A DNA stretch of 29,951 nt from Apophysomyces variabilis (taxonomy: Eukaryota; Mucoromycota; Mucoromycetes; Mucorales; Mucoraceae): assembly GCA_002749535.1 (NCBI GenBank), contig MZZL01000009.1:1-29951 (forward strand), in the 5' to 3' direction. Each line of letters begins with the position of its first letter. The stretch's first letter is position 1. A program made the position numbers and the translations under genes. This document shows, piece after piece, positions 10,664-23,700 of this stretch. The notes under the pieces were generated by a model. The model was not told where the DNA came from, searched no databases, and saw nothing but the letters and a program-made list of their open reading frames with translations.

Positions 10664-11600
10664 TTAACAAATTGCAAATATTGTTCTAAAAAATAAGCTG
10701 ACTGTAAGAGGCTTATTCTTCAGTAGAAGAGACAATAGACACTATCTCAAAAATTAGGAATTGCTTTCTATAGTACATATATGATTGTTACTACCTGCTG
10801 AGTTTTTAGAGCGTCTAAGCTCTTTGGTATGTCACAGCTTGTGTCTAGGAGCGCCCTACAAATAGAAATGTCAATATATAATACATACACAGTGGCAACC
10901 TACTACTTACTGCTTATCTCTCATTAAGTGTTTCAGCCACGCTTGACCCACGCTTGCCTCTGATAATCTGTTTAGCCTTGCTATTGAGTATGTCAGTCAT
11001 ATTTAGCCAGAAAAAAAAGCAAAAAAATTATTACTGGCGTCTGGTCTGCTGAGCTCTGTTGTGTCAGTGTTTGCTCACTAAATGCTTAGCAAGCTAGTCA
11101 TCAACGCAGTAGTTAAATAGAAGGCCAAGGTCAATGCCAGCCTTGTTGATAGCCTGAAACAAGCTTGCCTTATCAGATCCAGGTAAATCACTCTAGTTAG
11201 GAAGTAGAACACCTGAATCTTGGAATGACTTGGCAACCTTGTCACAACTCCATTTAACCCAGCAGGTAATTCTGCACTGCATGTTATCCACAGTTACCAG
11301 AGGTTTATCATGGTCAAGAGAGGCCTTAGAATTATTATTTATCTCAAGTTCTGATAGCTTGTCAGTCTGAAAATATGTGCAGATGAAGGCAATGATATCT
11401 TCATCAACAATCATATGTGCCTTGCCTCCATTTATGGGTTTTTCAACTAGTAAATCTTTTTGATAATTAGCCTGGCAACACGTTTCTTCTCTTGTTGCAT
11501 CATTTTCTACTAAGGCCTTAACATGCTTCAGCTGCTCCAACATCAAGACCTGTAGCTTCTTCAACTTCTGAATCTCAGAGATTTGCCTTGGACACTCCCC
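10664..11600 (-). CDS. Unrecognised candidate multi-exon reading frame
   Basis: I do not recognise this protein. A first open block, 11600-11213, includes a Lys/Leu-rich, probably coiled-coil stretch (EIQKLKKLQVLMLEQLKHVK). It ends at a possible donor (CAG|GTGTTC) in phase 1. Three further short blocks, 10980-10911, 10855-10795 and 10741-10664, are bounded by GT and AG dinucleotides, are open, and join in consistent phase (1, then 2, then 0), ending in TAA. The predicted pieces read RLNRLSEASVGQAWLKHLMR and TSCDIPKSLDALKTQQ. The first intron would be about 230 bp, longer than the others. No Met is visible at the start of the first block, so the 5' end is missing or upstream. It could be a decayed transposon gene. 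Phase consistency across three small introns is the main support. Confidence 0.35.
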
Positions 11601-11876
11601 TCAGGCACTCCTCCCCCAAATTATTTGAGTGCTGTTATGATAAAGTGGACACCACTTGATATATAAGCCAGTAAGAATATCAAGAAATAGCGGAGGAATA
11701 AAGTACAGATAGCATCCAAACAACTAATAAAGTGCTGGAGACATTAACAGGCTATATAAAGTATAAAACATTTACATGCTAATCTATATAATAGTCTAAC
11801 TATCAACATTATATAAAATAAAGAGAGGCTATGCATAAGAACTTTATTTAAGAAGTTGTTCAAGATATAAAGAAGA

Positions 11877-12077
11877 AGTGCCCAAGAAGGTAGTGTATGA
11901 GAGAGGGAGTGCCTAAGAAGGTAGTGTGTAAGAGAGAGAGTGCCCCAGAAGGTAGTGTGTGTGAGAGAGAGTGCCCCAGAAGGTAGTGTGTGAGAGAGAG
12001 AGTGCCCCAAAAGGTAGTATGTGAGAGAGGGAGTGCCCCAGAAGGTAGTGTATAAGAGAAGGAGTGCCCCAGAATTC
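11877..12077. repeat. 31-bp minisatellite, about 6.5 copies
   Basis: A 31-bp unit beginning AGTGCCCCAGAAGGTAGTGT and ending in a GA-rich run repeats from 11877, with unit starts every 31 bp to 12063 and a partial last copy. Units differ at a few positions. Open frames through it on the minus strand are repetitive by construction and are not genes. Confidence 0.95.
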
Positions 12078-12079
12078 AT

Positions 12080-13025
12080 CAGAGTATATAATGGACTGCC
12101 TACCTTTCATTGGAGCTTTGGGAATAGGATCACCCCAGAAAGTGATAGATCTTTAATAGTCAGATGTCCCAGACATCACTACAATGTCTAGAACTAAAGC
12201 ATATAAAAAATTAAAAGGTTCAGTTGAGTTTGATAATATAATAGATCTAGCACAAAGCAAAACCTAAATTAAAGCTGCTTACTTTGCAAATGTTGCCTAC
12301 TAAGTAGATCATATTTTCAATAGCAGGTTTAAGTATATATTTAATTTAAACTTAGGTTTTCATTCAGTAATTGTAACTAATTACGGGTGTACTTGTAAAT
12401 AGCATGATTAATCTTCTACGTCAAGTAAAACCAATAAGCAGCAAATAAATTGGTAATAATCTTTTTGGTTAATATAACTAATATAACATAATAAGCGGCA
12501 CTCAAAAAAAAAGATACCTACACAATGGGGAAAACTTTAAAAAAAAAGAGAAAAAGAAAAGGCATTGTCCGAAGTTTTGAGGATATCTAGAATTAGTGCC
12601 ATATAATATATGAACTAGCAAAGAAAAAAAGGAAACAAACAAAGTCTAACTTTAGGATGCATGCAAAGATTGGTTATTTATATAACGACATGAGCAAAGG
12701 TCTGCAAGAGAAAGAAAAAAGGACAAATATCTATCTCAGCGTCAAAAAGCTATGTTATAATAAGTAGTGAAAATCACAAACTACATGCATACATAATAAA
12801 GCCACTTCTAGCTGAAATCAAATACTATATACCATATAACCCCATAAAAAATCCCAAGTCGATTGGATCACTTATTGATCTGTGGCAGGCATTGTGTAAA
12901 AATATAGAGGCAATGTTCAGCTAACTGGTCTTTGCAATTCTCGTTACAAACTTATTTGATGTAAGTAACTGCTATACGTTTATTGGGAAGGAACTAATGC
13001 CGTGTAATGTTTTATATGCTTTCAG
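12080..13025. other. AT-rich spacer before the MULE gene
   Basis: No intact gene. A short open stretch at about 12786-12922 (IKPLLAEIKYYIPYN...LIDLWQALCKNIEAMF) ends in TAA. A GT-AG interval at about 12961-13025 could join later sequence to the MULE frame, but an upstream stop makes this uncertain. Confidence 0.4.
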
Positions 13026-13043
13026 ATTATCCCCACTATTAAG

Positions 13044-14589
13044 ATGCTTGATTTGATCAATACTGTCTATAACACCAAAACTGAAGTTCTTACAGCTGCC
13101 CAAGTAAAGGCAAAGGAGTATGGATTTGCTGTTGTGACCAAGAGAAGCAATGACAAGTCCATCTACATCAAGTATGTTCATGGTGGAAAGTATAAGAACT
13201 GCCATGGTGTTACTGAAGAAGACCGGAAGCTCAATCGATCTACTGTCAGATGCGATTGTCTCTGGCAAATGCGCGCATCATTTACCAAGCCTTTGCAAAA
13301 GTGGATGGTGCATTTTGTTGAGCAGCCAGACGTTCACAATCATGACATGGCCAAGGACGTCAGAATCTATCATCAGCATCGCGTTGCTACTGACGAAATG
13401 CAAGAGAGAATGGTGTCTATGACCAAAAATGAGAACAGGCTGGCAAAGATATATGAAGAGATTCGAGGTAACGATGGCCAGTCAGTATTGAATATGAAAG
13501 ATATATATACTTTCAGACAAAAAATTTTTGCACAAGACCATAATGGCCAATTCAGCAAGTTGTTTACTTTTTTGATCAAGCATGATTACATAGTTCAGTA
13601 CAATTTGGCAGATGATGAGAAGACGTTGGACGTGATATTTATTAGCCATGCAAACGCTATCCAAAAGGCACGCTGCTTTCCCAAGGTGGTTTTGATCGAT
13701 GCTACATACAATACCAGTTCCACCAAGATGCCCCTCATTAACATAGTTAGAATCAGCAATTTAGGGTCTGAAAAGCTGCGAACATTTCTCATTGCCTCTG
13801 CGCTGGTAACAAATGAAAAACAAGAGTCGTATGCATACATTGCTCAGCAAATGCAATCTGTGATCTGGCAATCAGAAAATCTGGGACTCTTTGTAACTGA
13901 TAATGAAAAGGCATTGATCAGCGCGCTCGAGGAGACATTTCTCACTTCAAACCATATACTCTGCGCATGGCATATGAAAATGCACCTAAAAGATCGGTTT
14001 AAGGGCAGTTTTAGAGATGATAGCGAGGAGTCAAAAGAACTGGAAGCTGCCATTAATACAATGCTATACACGCGCACAGATAAGAAATTTACAAAAGTGG
14101 AGGATAACTACCATAGCTTGGCGAAGAAAGTAGCTAAAATTCAAGTTGACAATGACAATGACAAAAAAAGAAAAAGGCAAAAGAAGAACCAGGGAAAGAT
14201 GAGTAAGAAGCAGAAGCAAGCAGAGTCTAAAATCAGCAATGACAATTATACAACAGATCCAGAGAAAATAGAAGACATTCAAGACAAAAGAAAGGAGAAA
14301 ATAAAAAAAGAAGAGCGCAAAAAAGCCATTGCCAAGAAAGAAAAAACTATCCTTGATTATCTTGACAGGTATGGAACAGATTTTTTTTGCTGTATCATTA
14401 CTGCTTATTAACATAACAATTATTGCTAGTATACTATTGTATAAGAAAAAGTGGGCAGGGCCAAAAGCTGAGAAATATCTGCATTTGGGAGCAAGAACGA
14501 CACAGCGTGCTGAGGGTACACATTGGCGTATCAAAGAAACATTACAGACTACTGGAAACCTGCTAAAAACATTTAATGCAATTGACTAG
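13044..14589 (+). CDS. Mutator-like (MULE) transposase with FAR1-type DNA-binding domain, one intron, 3' end cut off
   Basis: MULE transposases excise and reinsert Mutator-type elements using a DDE nuclease. Exon 1 is 13044-14368, the intron 14369-14429 (GTATGG...GCTAG, with a TTAACAT-like branch point), and exon 2 14430-14589. Without splicing the frame would run into the intron and stop at 14411; with splicing it reads YLDSILLYKKKWAGPKAEKYL, typical of the family. The N-terminus (about residues 25-115) is a FAR1-like Cys/His domain (CDCLW ... HNHD). The catalytic domain has VVLIDATYN (Asp at about 219), FVTDNEKAL (Asp at about 286), CAWHMKMHL and, from exon 2, TQRAEGTHW with the likely catalytic Glu. 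A Lys-rich, low-complexity segment at about residues 370-450 separates them. No stops interrupt it. The terminal TAG lies inside the Helitron end at 14586, so the native C-terminus (often a SWIM zinc finger) is gone. Confidence 0.85.
14369..14429 (+). other. Intron in the MULE transposase gene
   Basis: A 61-bp GT-AG intron in phase 2. Removing it joins Asp-Ser and restores the conserved frame into exon 2. Leaving it in gives a stop 43 bases downstream. Confidence 0.75.
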
Positions 14590-14595
14590 CTTGTC

Positions 14596-14623
14596 GCGCT
14601 TCGCGCTTTTGGGGGCAGAGCCC
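14596..14623 (-). other. Helitron copy 1 3'-terminal hairpins
   Basis: GCGC-GAA-GCGC (14596-14606) and GGGC-TCT-GCCC (14613-14623) lie 7 and 24 bases inside the terminal CTAG. Helitrons use a hairpin here to stop rolling-circle transfer. The same pair occurs in copy 2 at 26132-26161. Confidence 0.75.
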
Positions 14624-14777
14624 TAAGGTATAAAAAAATTCATATGTTTTGTTTATGGATGATATATAGAAGTAATAGTGAATACAAAAAATTTACAGAT
14701 ATAATATTATGGCAAGAAGGTACTTGAATGAGATAGGAAGAGAATAGATGATATAACTATGTACATAGTATAGATAT

Positions 14778-17700
14778 TTACAGATAGTTTGGTAATGCTT
14801 GATGATATATAATGTTTTTGGTAATGGGTTGCTGGGTATCATTCCATTCACACATGATTCTCAAGTTGGCAGTGTCTGTCACCCTTAAAAGAGCAACATA
14901 CAACTGACCATGAGAAAACACAGATTCTGGGAGGTATATTCCCACATGCTTGAGCGTCTGCCCTTGAGCCTTGTTGATTGTCATACAAAAGTCTAGTTTG
15001 ATAAGAAACTGGGTCCTTGTGAGGGTAAATGGCAAGTTGATGTCAGTGTATAGAAGCTTAATTCAGGGTATAGATACACACATCCCTGCATTTCTCCCTG
15101 TGGCAATATCAGCCTCAATAACACATTGGTGTAATGCTCGAACTATCAAGCGGGGGCCATTGCACAGGCCAGCCTTCAGATTGAGGTTTCTTAAGAGGAC
15201 AACGGGCATGTTCAACTTCAAGCTCAAGCGATAGGGAGGAAGAGCTAAAACCAACAATTAGCAAAGCATAATGACAGACGGAGCATTAAATATACCAGCA
15301 AACGATAATGAATTTAGAAAGTCCACAGGAATGTCTTCAGTTTGCTCAGAGTTAGGGACTGAATCAGCACTGTGGTAAGTTATGGCATTCCCAGGAAACT
15401 TGGTGATGATGATGTCATTTAAGTTTGTGGACATGTTTATTTTTAGGGGTAAGGATAGCATGATCAGTAAGTACGCTGGTATCAGTAGAAGAGGTGGTAT
15501 TGAGAGCTGCATGGTATATTGCTTCAATGAGGTTATGTACGTTTGTACCTGGTATACACCACTGTGGGTTGAGCAGGATATATTGTGAATTGTGGACTTG
15601 AAGAAACGAAAAATGGTAGGTGAATCAATAAGCATAAGATCAACTGGCAGTGACATTTACTTGCTGGGAGCCGACCATCATCAACCTTAAGGAGAAAGTT
15701 TGCAAAATAACGTTGCTGCTCAGTATGCGGATTGCTACCTTGCAGGTTTTGGAGTCTCATGTTGATAGACAATGAAAGTACCTTGACGTTTCTTCAGAAA
15801 GTGGAACAGATAATGCTGGCATTTACCTGATCAGCTTCAGAGCCCCTCTTCACCATGGGTAAGACTTGACGAAAGTCACCGCCAAAAACAATGACTTTGC
15901 CTCCAAAAGGTATAGATTGGTAATTTGCATCCAAAGCCCCCATAACATCATAAAAGGAGCGGTCAACGGCTTCAAGAGAATACCTGTGAGTCATGGGAGC
16001 TTCGTCCCAAACGATCAATGTAGTTTTATGGATAAGCCTTGCAAGGGCACTGTTGACAGGTATATTGCAGGTAAGATTATCTTCCATGACGCCAGCGACA
16101 ATGGGTATCTTAAAGCGGGAATGTGCAGTAACACCTCCATCCAGAAGCAACGCAGCAACACTTATGGAGGCGACTGTGAGAGCGATCTTTCCTTGTACAC
16201 GGGTATGGGCAAGAAGGGTGTTATAAACGAACGTTTTTCCACATCCTCCGGCACCTTCCAAAAAGAACATTCGTTGTGGGATATCCTCTTTTTCAACAGC
16301 AGCAATGATAGCGTGGAAAGCAGCAGTTTGATCAGGATTAAATTTCGCCATGCTATCATCCACTTGTTGTCATAGGTTGGTGATATCATGATCCAGCTGT
16401 TCAATGATTAGGGTATCTTGCAAGTGTGTGCGAAGGGATATAGAGCTGGATGAGGGTAATAGAGGCATTGAAGGGTAATCAGCAAGGCAACGGCCATGGC
16501 GGGAGAGGAGAAGATTTATGTACTGTAATGCCTCGTTTATACATGCTGATATGTCAGATATCAAGTTCTGTCTATGGTATTGTTGCTGATAATGTATGGA
16601 CAAATCTTCTGCATACTTTCTCCATAGCTGCCCAGGATTGGTGGGATCGCCAAACACCAAGATGATGACAAATAAATGAAGCAGACGGTGTCCAGATGTC
16701 ACAACACAGATTGCCTCCCTAAGACATCGGTCATATTCATCGTCACTGTCAAGCAAACCAAGTGCTTTGGCTGCTGCGCAGAAGGTAGGGTATTCTTGGC
16801 CATCAATGGTGCGCATATCCCTGAAAGACGTTTTCTTGGGTATATGGTGAAGAAGAATTCAGAGAGCAAAGCGTTCAGAGTCAGAAGGGGGTGCAAAATA
16901 CACTCTACTAACCATATCCATATGACGCGAACACTTCTTCCACTGCCAGGAGGTCTTATTCCAGGTATAATGCTGAAGTATCTCATGGTAACAGAATCTG
17001 TGAGCGTTTGTGTCGAGACTGAAGGCATAATAGGACAATAGATGGTAAATGTTAATTTATATTAAATTAGAGATGTGAACAACTTACACGTTGAGCTCAA
17101 AGTAAGCATCCAACGTGGTTATATGGCTGGCTAAGTGCTCTTGCACCTTCTACTGGCTCGCCTTCTCGGAACAGGATGGTTCATTTCTCTTCCAGATGGA
17201 GGGCAAGTCACTGAACAGCAGGGTATCGTCTGAAAAGATGGAAATAGTATAGCCTCCAAAAAGCTTCAGAGGCAGAGACATATCAGGCGTCTTGGTATAA
17301 GGATATTTCATTGATCGGCTGATTATTGCATGGTTGTTCCTGGCAGAGTGCGATCATTGCTCAGTCCTAACCTTTATAAACGTACTTGTACAGGTACTTT
17401 ACAGCTCTGATGCTTGTGGCGATCTCAACATTGATGTGAGCGTTGTACTTTGTACAGAGGTACAGATTATGTGAAACAACCCAGTGGTTATCTAGCTCTG
17501 GGGCATTCAATGATCATTTAAACGTGCAGCCATCATTTCGTCTCCTGTAGATTGGGTATCCATCTGTGGTATTCGAAGTTTCTATGGTAAATTCTTTTGG
17601 GTATCTTTTGGTACATTTGCCGTTCTGCATACATGGTGCTCGTGGGTTCAGCAGTCTGCACAGTCCTAAACCAAACCTGTCAGCAAACATTGTCATCAAG

Positions 17701-20700
17701 AGAGTTTCTTGTAATATACCATGCATCATCATTTTCGTTACAGTTTGGTAAGCAGCAGGGTATCTATCAGGATCAGGTATCTCTGCTGATACAATGGTAT
17801 CATAGTCAGTAACAGTTCTAGGCTTATCCTCATCCTCAAGGATCAAGAGGATATGAGCATGAGGTAGCCCCCTTTTCTGGAATTTGACTATCTGGATGTA
17901 CCCTTTCACTTTGCCAAGAACAGCGTTTTCAGTCAAATCCTTAATGAGCGAATATAACTGGGAAAGAAAACATCATGTAAGTATAGCATGCAATTTCTGT
18001 ACAATGTTACCTTGAGCTTGAATATGCATGCCATAAAGGTCTGGCCGCTCTGCCACTGTCTGGCCTAGTTTCAGCTCGCGGGCAACTTCGATCCACTGAG
18101 GGTTACAGGTTGTGGTATACGTCGCTGTCGTAGTGTGACTTCCTAGTACTTGTGTTCCATGAACAGGATGATCGGAATTAACGTGTTTCCATTTACAGTG
18201 AACTTCTCTAGTTTGGAACACCGACTGCACCTCTTCTCTAAATCAGAGATCTATCACCGAGGATGAAGACAAGGTGACACTGCTCTACCGCAGTTATTAC
18301 ACTTAGCTAAATCATACACCTATCGCCGAGAAGAACGTTCACTAATTACAAATCCCGCATAAGAGCAAATAATTATAAATAGGCAGACAAGTTGAATGAA
18401 ATAAACATATCCAACAGTCTCAAAGGATTCTATCCGTCCCTTTTTCTATCTACATATAACACATTTTTTCCTTTGAATTCTTCTATTCCATTTTATTTTT
18501 CTTTTATCATGTCTGTCCCCACTACCTCTGCTCAAAACCTGGCCAACGTACCTGTTGAACAGGAGAACTCCATGGTGATGCACGCAACACAAGCTGAAAC
18601 GGAGGACATGGTGATGTCCAATGCTGACACCTCATTCGAGGATACAGTGAATGCTCAAGAACTGGAGCAAATATTGAGAAACAGAAAGAAGACAGCTTCC
18701 ACTAGGCTTATGGTGATCCTTGCGGATGAGACTGCTAGTGAACAAGAGCGTCTCAGTGCCCAAACAGACCTAGACCGTGCTGAAGCTTGTTGGGAAGCTT
18801 TCCTACGAGCTAAGGCAGCTCAAGAGGATGACACCTTAAACGAGGTTCCTGAAAACACTGCACTTACCACACGAGGTAAACTCTACACCCTGGTTCCCAA
18901 GGATCTTCCAGCATTCCAAATTCGTGGTGGTCCCATCCGGGATGAAAGCAAAAAAGTACATGACTCAGTCAAGACCTTCATCAGCGCCTTTGAGGTCCAA
19001 CTCCGTGCGTACAATCTGGTGCCCCTTGACAACCATTGGGAACGTCTCTTCTGGCTTACCTGCGACGACACTCAACGTCAATGGTTCTCCCGTACACTTG
19101 CAGACCGCGGGTTAAAGTGGAATCAAGCCTGTGCCCGATTGGAAAAAGAATTCGGCAATCCATTTTACATTTGGCGCAAAAAGGATGAGCATCGCCACTT
19201 GGCTCAACGTCCTAATGAGTCCATCCGCCTTTTCTTGGAGAGGTACCAAGAAGTTTCCTATGAGGCAAACCTCCAGCAAGATTCTGATCTGGTGTACAAC
19301 TTTGTCTGCTCCCTTTTACCCAGTATCAAGACGAAGGCCTGGTCCACTCTTACAAACCATTTCGGTTTAGACCTAACGGATGACTTACACCAGGCGGCGC
19401 AATTAATCATGGCGTCTTGCGGAGAAGACACTGCCGGGTCACACAACACGGGCGAACAATGGAACAATGGCAAACGCCGTTACACCGCTGATGACAACTC
19501 CGACCACAGGAAACACAAGCGCGGCCATTTCCTCAAAAAAGGTTGCCCACTACATCCTAAGGGCTCACACACCAAACAGGATTGCAATCTATGGAAAGAA
19601 ATGGTTCAGGAGGCAGCCGAGCACTCCAAGCAGAATACCAAGTCCAGGAGTACCAATCTCTGCCGGTACTGCAAGAAGGAGGAATACAAGCCCGGGCATA
19701 CCTGCCAAGAATACCTCGATTTCAAAAAACAAAAATACGTCGCAAACCGCGCGGCAAAGGTCATGGATGTTGATGATCCCGACACCATGCTACCTATTGA
19801 CATGGAGAAATTAGACCTCCAAAAACAAGGTAAGCACCTTAAACAAACTATCGCAAACAAAACCACTGATTCAATTTTTGTACCTATTCTTTTACAGAGT
19901 AGTCGACAGTGGGCCCTGGTAGACACTGGTGCGAATAGTTCGTTTGTTAGTCTCTCTTTGGCAAGAGAATTAGAATTATTATTGAATACAAAAAATAAAC
20001 ACAAAATCCACCTCGCATCTACAAAACAGATTGCTGAAAGTCATGGCACAGTTGAAATCCAACTACAGTACATGGGTAAACAATGCACCCACACATTCAT
20101 CGTTATGGATCTTGCACTTGACACACACGTCAGTATTGGTTTGGATCTTATGCCTAAACTAGGTATTGCCATCACAGGTATAGCTACCTCATGGGATGAC
20201 GCAGTCAACAACAACGTAAAAAGTGATATTCCCAATGACACTCCCGAACCAAACAATTCACCTGCAGGTACAAAGGCTGAAAGAGAAACATTCCTTCAAG
20301 CCATTCAACCCTCATTGGAAGCAAATGAACGCATTCCAAAGACTTCCTTCTGCACCGTTCCAGAATCGGTAATACACATTGACACGCCTGAAGGTGTAAC
20401 ATCATACCGTCGTCAGTATCCACTGCCAGTTGTGTATGAACCAAAAATTCAAGAAGTCATCAATACATGGCTCAAAGATGGAACTATTGAACAAGCTCCT
20501 GTAGACACAGCTTGGAATAGTCCTCTCACTTTGGCACCAAAGAAGGATATGTTCGGTAACTACACTGATCGACGTCCATGCCTAGACCCACGCCATATCA
20601 ACAAGCTCTTAAAGGAGGACAGATATCCACTGCCTCTCATTGGAGACATTTTCCACAAGCTAGGAGGATCGCAGGTATTCACCACTCTGGACCTCAAAAC

Positions 20701-23700
20701 AGCTTTCCATCGCTTTGAGATTTATGAAGAAGACAGACCCAAAACAGCATTTACCTTCAAAGGTACACAATACATGTTCAGAGGATGTCCATTCGGTCTC
20801 AAACCAATATCATCCAAGTTTCAAAGAGTCATGAATATCATCTTCAAAGACTTCGTGTTCGTTACCACGTTCGTCGATGATATTATCATACACTCAGTTA
20901 CTATGGAGGAACACGCTCAACATGTCCAAACGGTCATAAAGAAGCTCACCAGCGTAAATCTAATCCTCAACCCAAAGAAGTGCTATTTCGCACAAGAATC
21001 AGTTCATCTCCTTGGTTTCTGCGTATCGCGCAACGGAATATCTCTGGATCCACGCAAAGTGAGCAACATCCAAGAATGGCCAGAACCTCACACAGGTACT
21101 GACATACAACGCTTCCTTGGCGTAATCAACTACTTCCGCGAACACATACCAAACGTATCCGTGCTTACAGCCCCATTAGACAGGCTACGCAATGAAGGAA
21201 CACTTGAAGACGTTTGGAAAGAGGAGCACGTCACAGCTTTCAACAACCTCAAAAAGGTTCTTCTCAGGCTACCCATACTGTGCTACCCAAACCTAAAGTA
21301 TCCATTCAGTGTTGCCACAGACGCCTCAAACACAGGCATAGGCGCTGCCCTGTATCAGGTTATCAACAACGAGACAAGACACATAGGGTTCATGGCAAGA
21401 GCTCTTTCAAAGAGTGAACGGAACTATTCTACCACAAAACGAGAGCTTTTAGCCGTTGTGTACGCTCTTACAAAGTTCCACAAATACCTCTGGGGTAACA
21501 AATTCACCCTTTATACCGACCACAAAGCATTGACATATCTCCATACACAAAAAGTGGCAAACGCCATGATGATCAATTGGCTCGATACTATCTTACAGTA
21601 TGACTTTGATGTTGTGCACCTTCCAGGACTTGACAACATTCTGCCTGATCAATTATCACGCCTTTTTACCCCGGCAAAAACGCTGGAAGGGGGTAATGCT
21701 CCCGCAAATACATTGCAAGGTATGAGAAAGTGCGTTAACAGAGCGGTGGAAGTTCAATCCGAAGAGATGATGACACCACCAGAAGATGAACGCCAAGAGT
21801 TGTTAGAGAAGGCACACGCTTTCGGACACTTTGGAGCAAATGCAATAGTCAATGCACTTCACAATGATGGTCTATCGTGGCCCAACATGCATAAACACGC
21901 TGTTGACACAGCACGCAAATGCATAGAATGCCAAAAACATAACATCTCTATAAAGGGATATCATCCATTACGCCCCATTCATGCTTACCTACCAGGCGAT
22001 CATTGGGCAATAGACCTCGCGGGTCCATTCACAACCACTCATACAGGTAAAAATTACCTATTGGTTATGCTTGATATTTGCACACGTTTCTGTGTTCTTC
22101 GTGCTATACCTGACAAATCTCAAGACACAGTTGTCACAGCTGTAATCAACGTCTTTTGCGATTTCGGATTCCCTCGATATTTACAATCTGACAATGGAAA
22201 AGAGTTCATCAACTCCCTCATGAAATTACTCTCTGAATCATCTGGATTTGATCACAGATTAGTCACGCCTTATCACCCAAGAGCTAACGGTGTTGCCGAA
22301 CGCTGGGTTAAAACAACAGTGAACGCATTGAAAAAGTGCATTAAAGGCGCAACAAGAGATTGGGACCTATATGTACCAAGCGTTCAACTGGCGGTAAATG
22401 CAAAAGAAACAAGAAGAACAGGATCTTCTCCATACACCCTTATGTTTGCAAGAGCAATGAACGGGTTCAAATCTTACACAAACGATCCTAACGTACCACC
22501 TATGACAAATGAAGAACTTTTGCAACGCATTGATGACATGACCAATGTGGTATTTCCAGCAATTGCGGAAAGAACACAAGCTGTCATAAACGCACAAAAA
22601 GGCAAATTTGACAAGAAATACCGAATGGTGAAATTTGCACCAAATAACCAGGTCATGATCAAAGAGAGACAACGCGGCAAACTAGAGCCCGCTTACCATG
22701 GTCCATACACCATCGTCAGAGAAACCCGAGGAGGATCTTACGTTCTTATGGATGAACAAGGACTATTACTCCCACGCGATTATCCGCCATCCGCACTCAA
22801 ACTTATATCTCAAGACGAGATAATATCCCTCAACGATGTCCAAGAAAAAGGCAAAGAATATTATGTTGTTGAAGCCATTGTCAGACACAAAGAAATTTCA
22901 AAGGGAAATTATATTTACAGAGTAAGATGGGAAGGCTATGATGAAAAGGACGACACATGGCAGGAGCCAGACTCCTTCAGCAGTCCAAAGCCTATAATGG
23001 ATTACTGGGAACGACTTGGTTCTAAACCAAATGACAAGACAACACATCAGACACGCACATCATCAAACACACATTCCGAAAAACGTCTGAATAGAAACCA
23101 GACAAATACACGACCAACAAAACGTACACGCCATTAATACCTTCACAAACTATTACAGTTTTAACGGTTATGTCTAACCTGGAAGGGGGTAATGTGGTAT
23201 ACGTCGCTGTCGTAGTGTGACTTCCTAGTACTTGTGTTCCATGAACAGGATGATCGGAATTAACGTGTTTCCATTTACAGTGAACTTCTCTAGTTTGGAA
23301 CACCGACTGCACCTCTTCTCTAAATCAGAGATCTATCACCGAGGATGAAGACAAGGTGACACTGCTCTACCGCAGTTATTACACTTAGCTAAATCATACA
23401 CCTATCGCCGAGAAGAACGTTCACTAATTACAAATCCCGCATAAGAGCAAATAATTATAAATAGGCAGACAAGTTGAATGAAATAAACATATCCAACAGT
23501 CTCAAAGGATTCTATCCGTCCCTTTTTCTATCTACATATAACACACAGGTAAACATAACGAAGAGGTCTGGTGCACCCAGTGACCTTACAATAGCCATTG
23601 AATCTTGGTATCAGGCGTTCATATCCCTTGGACCTCCTGTGAACGTAGAAGGGAGTATAACATGGCTACCAAGATTCTGCAAGCTTTTACCATTTATGCT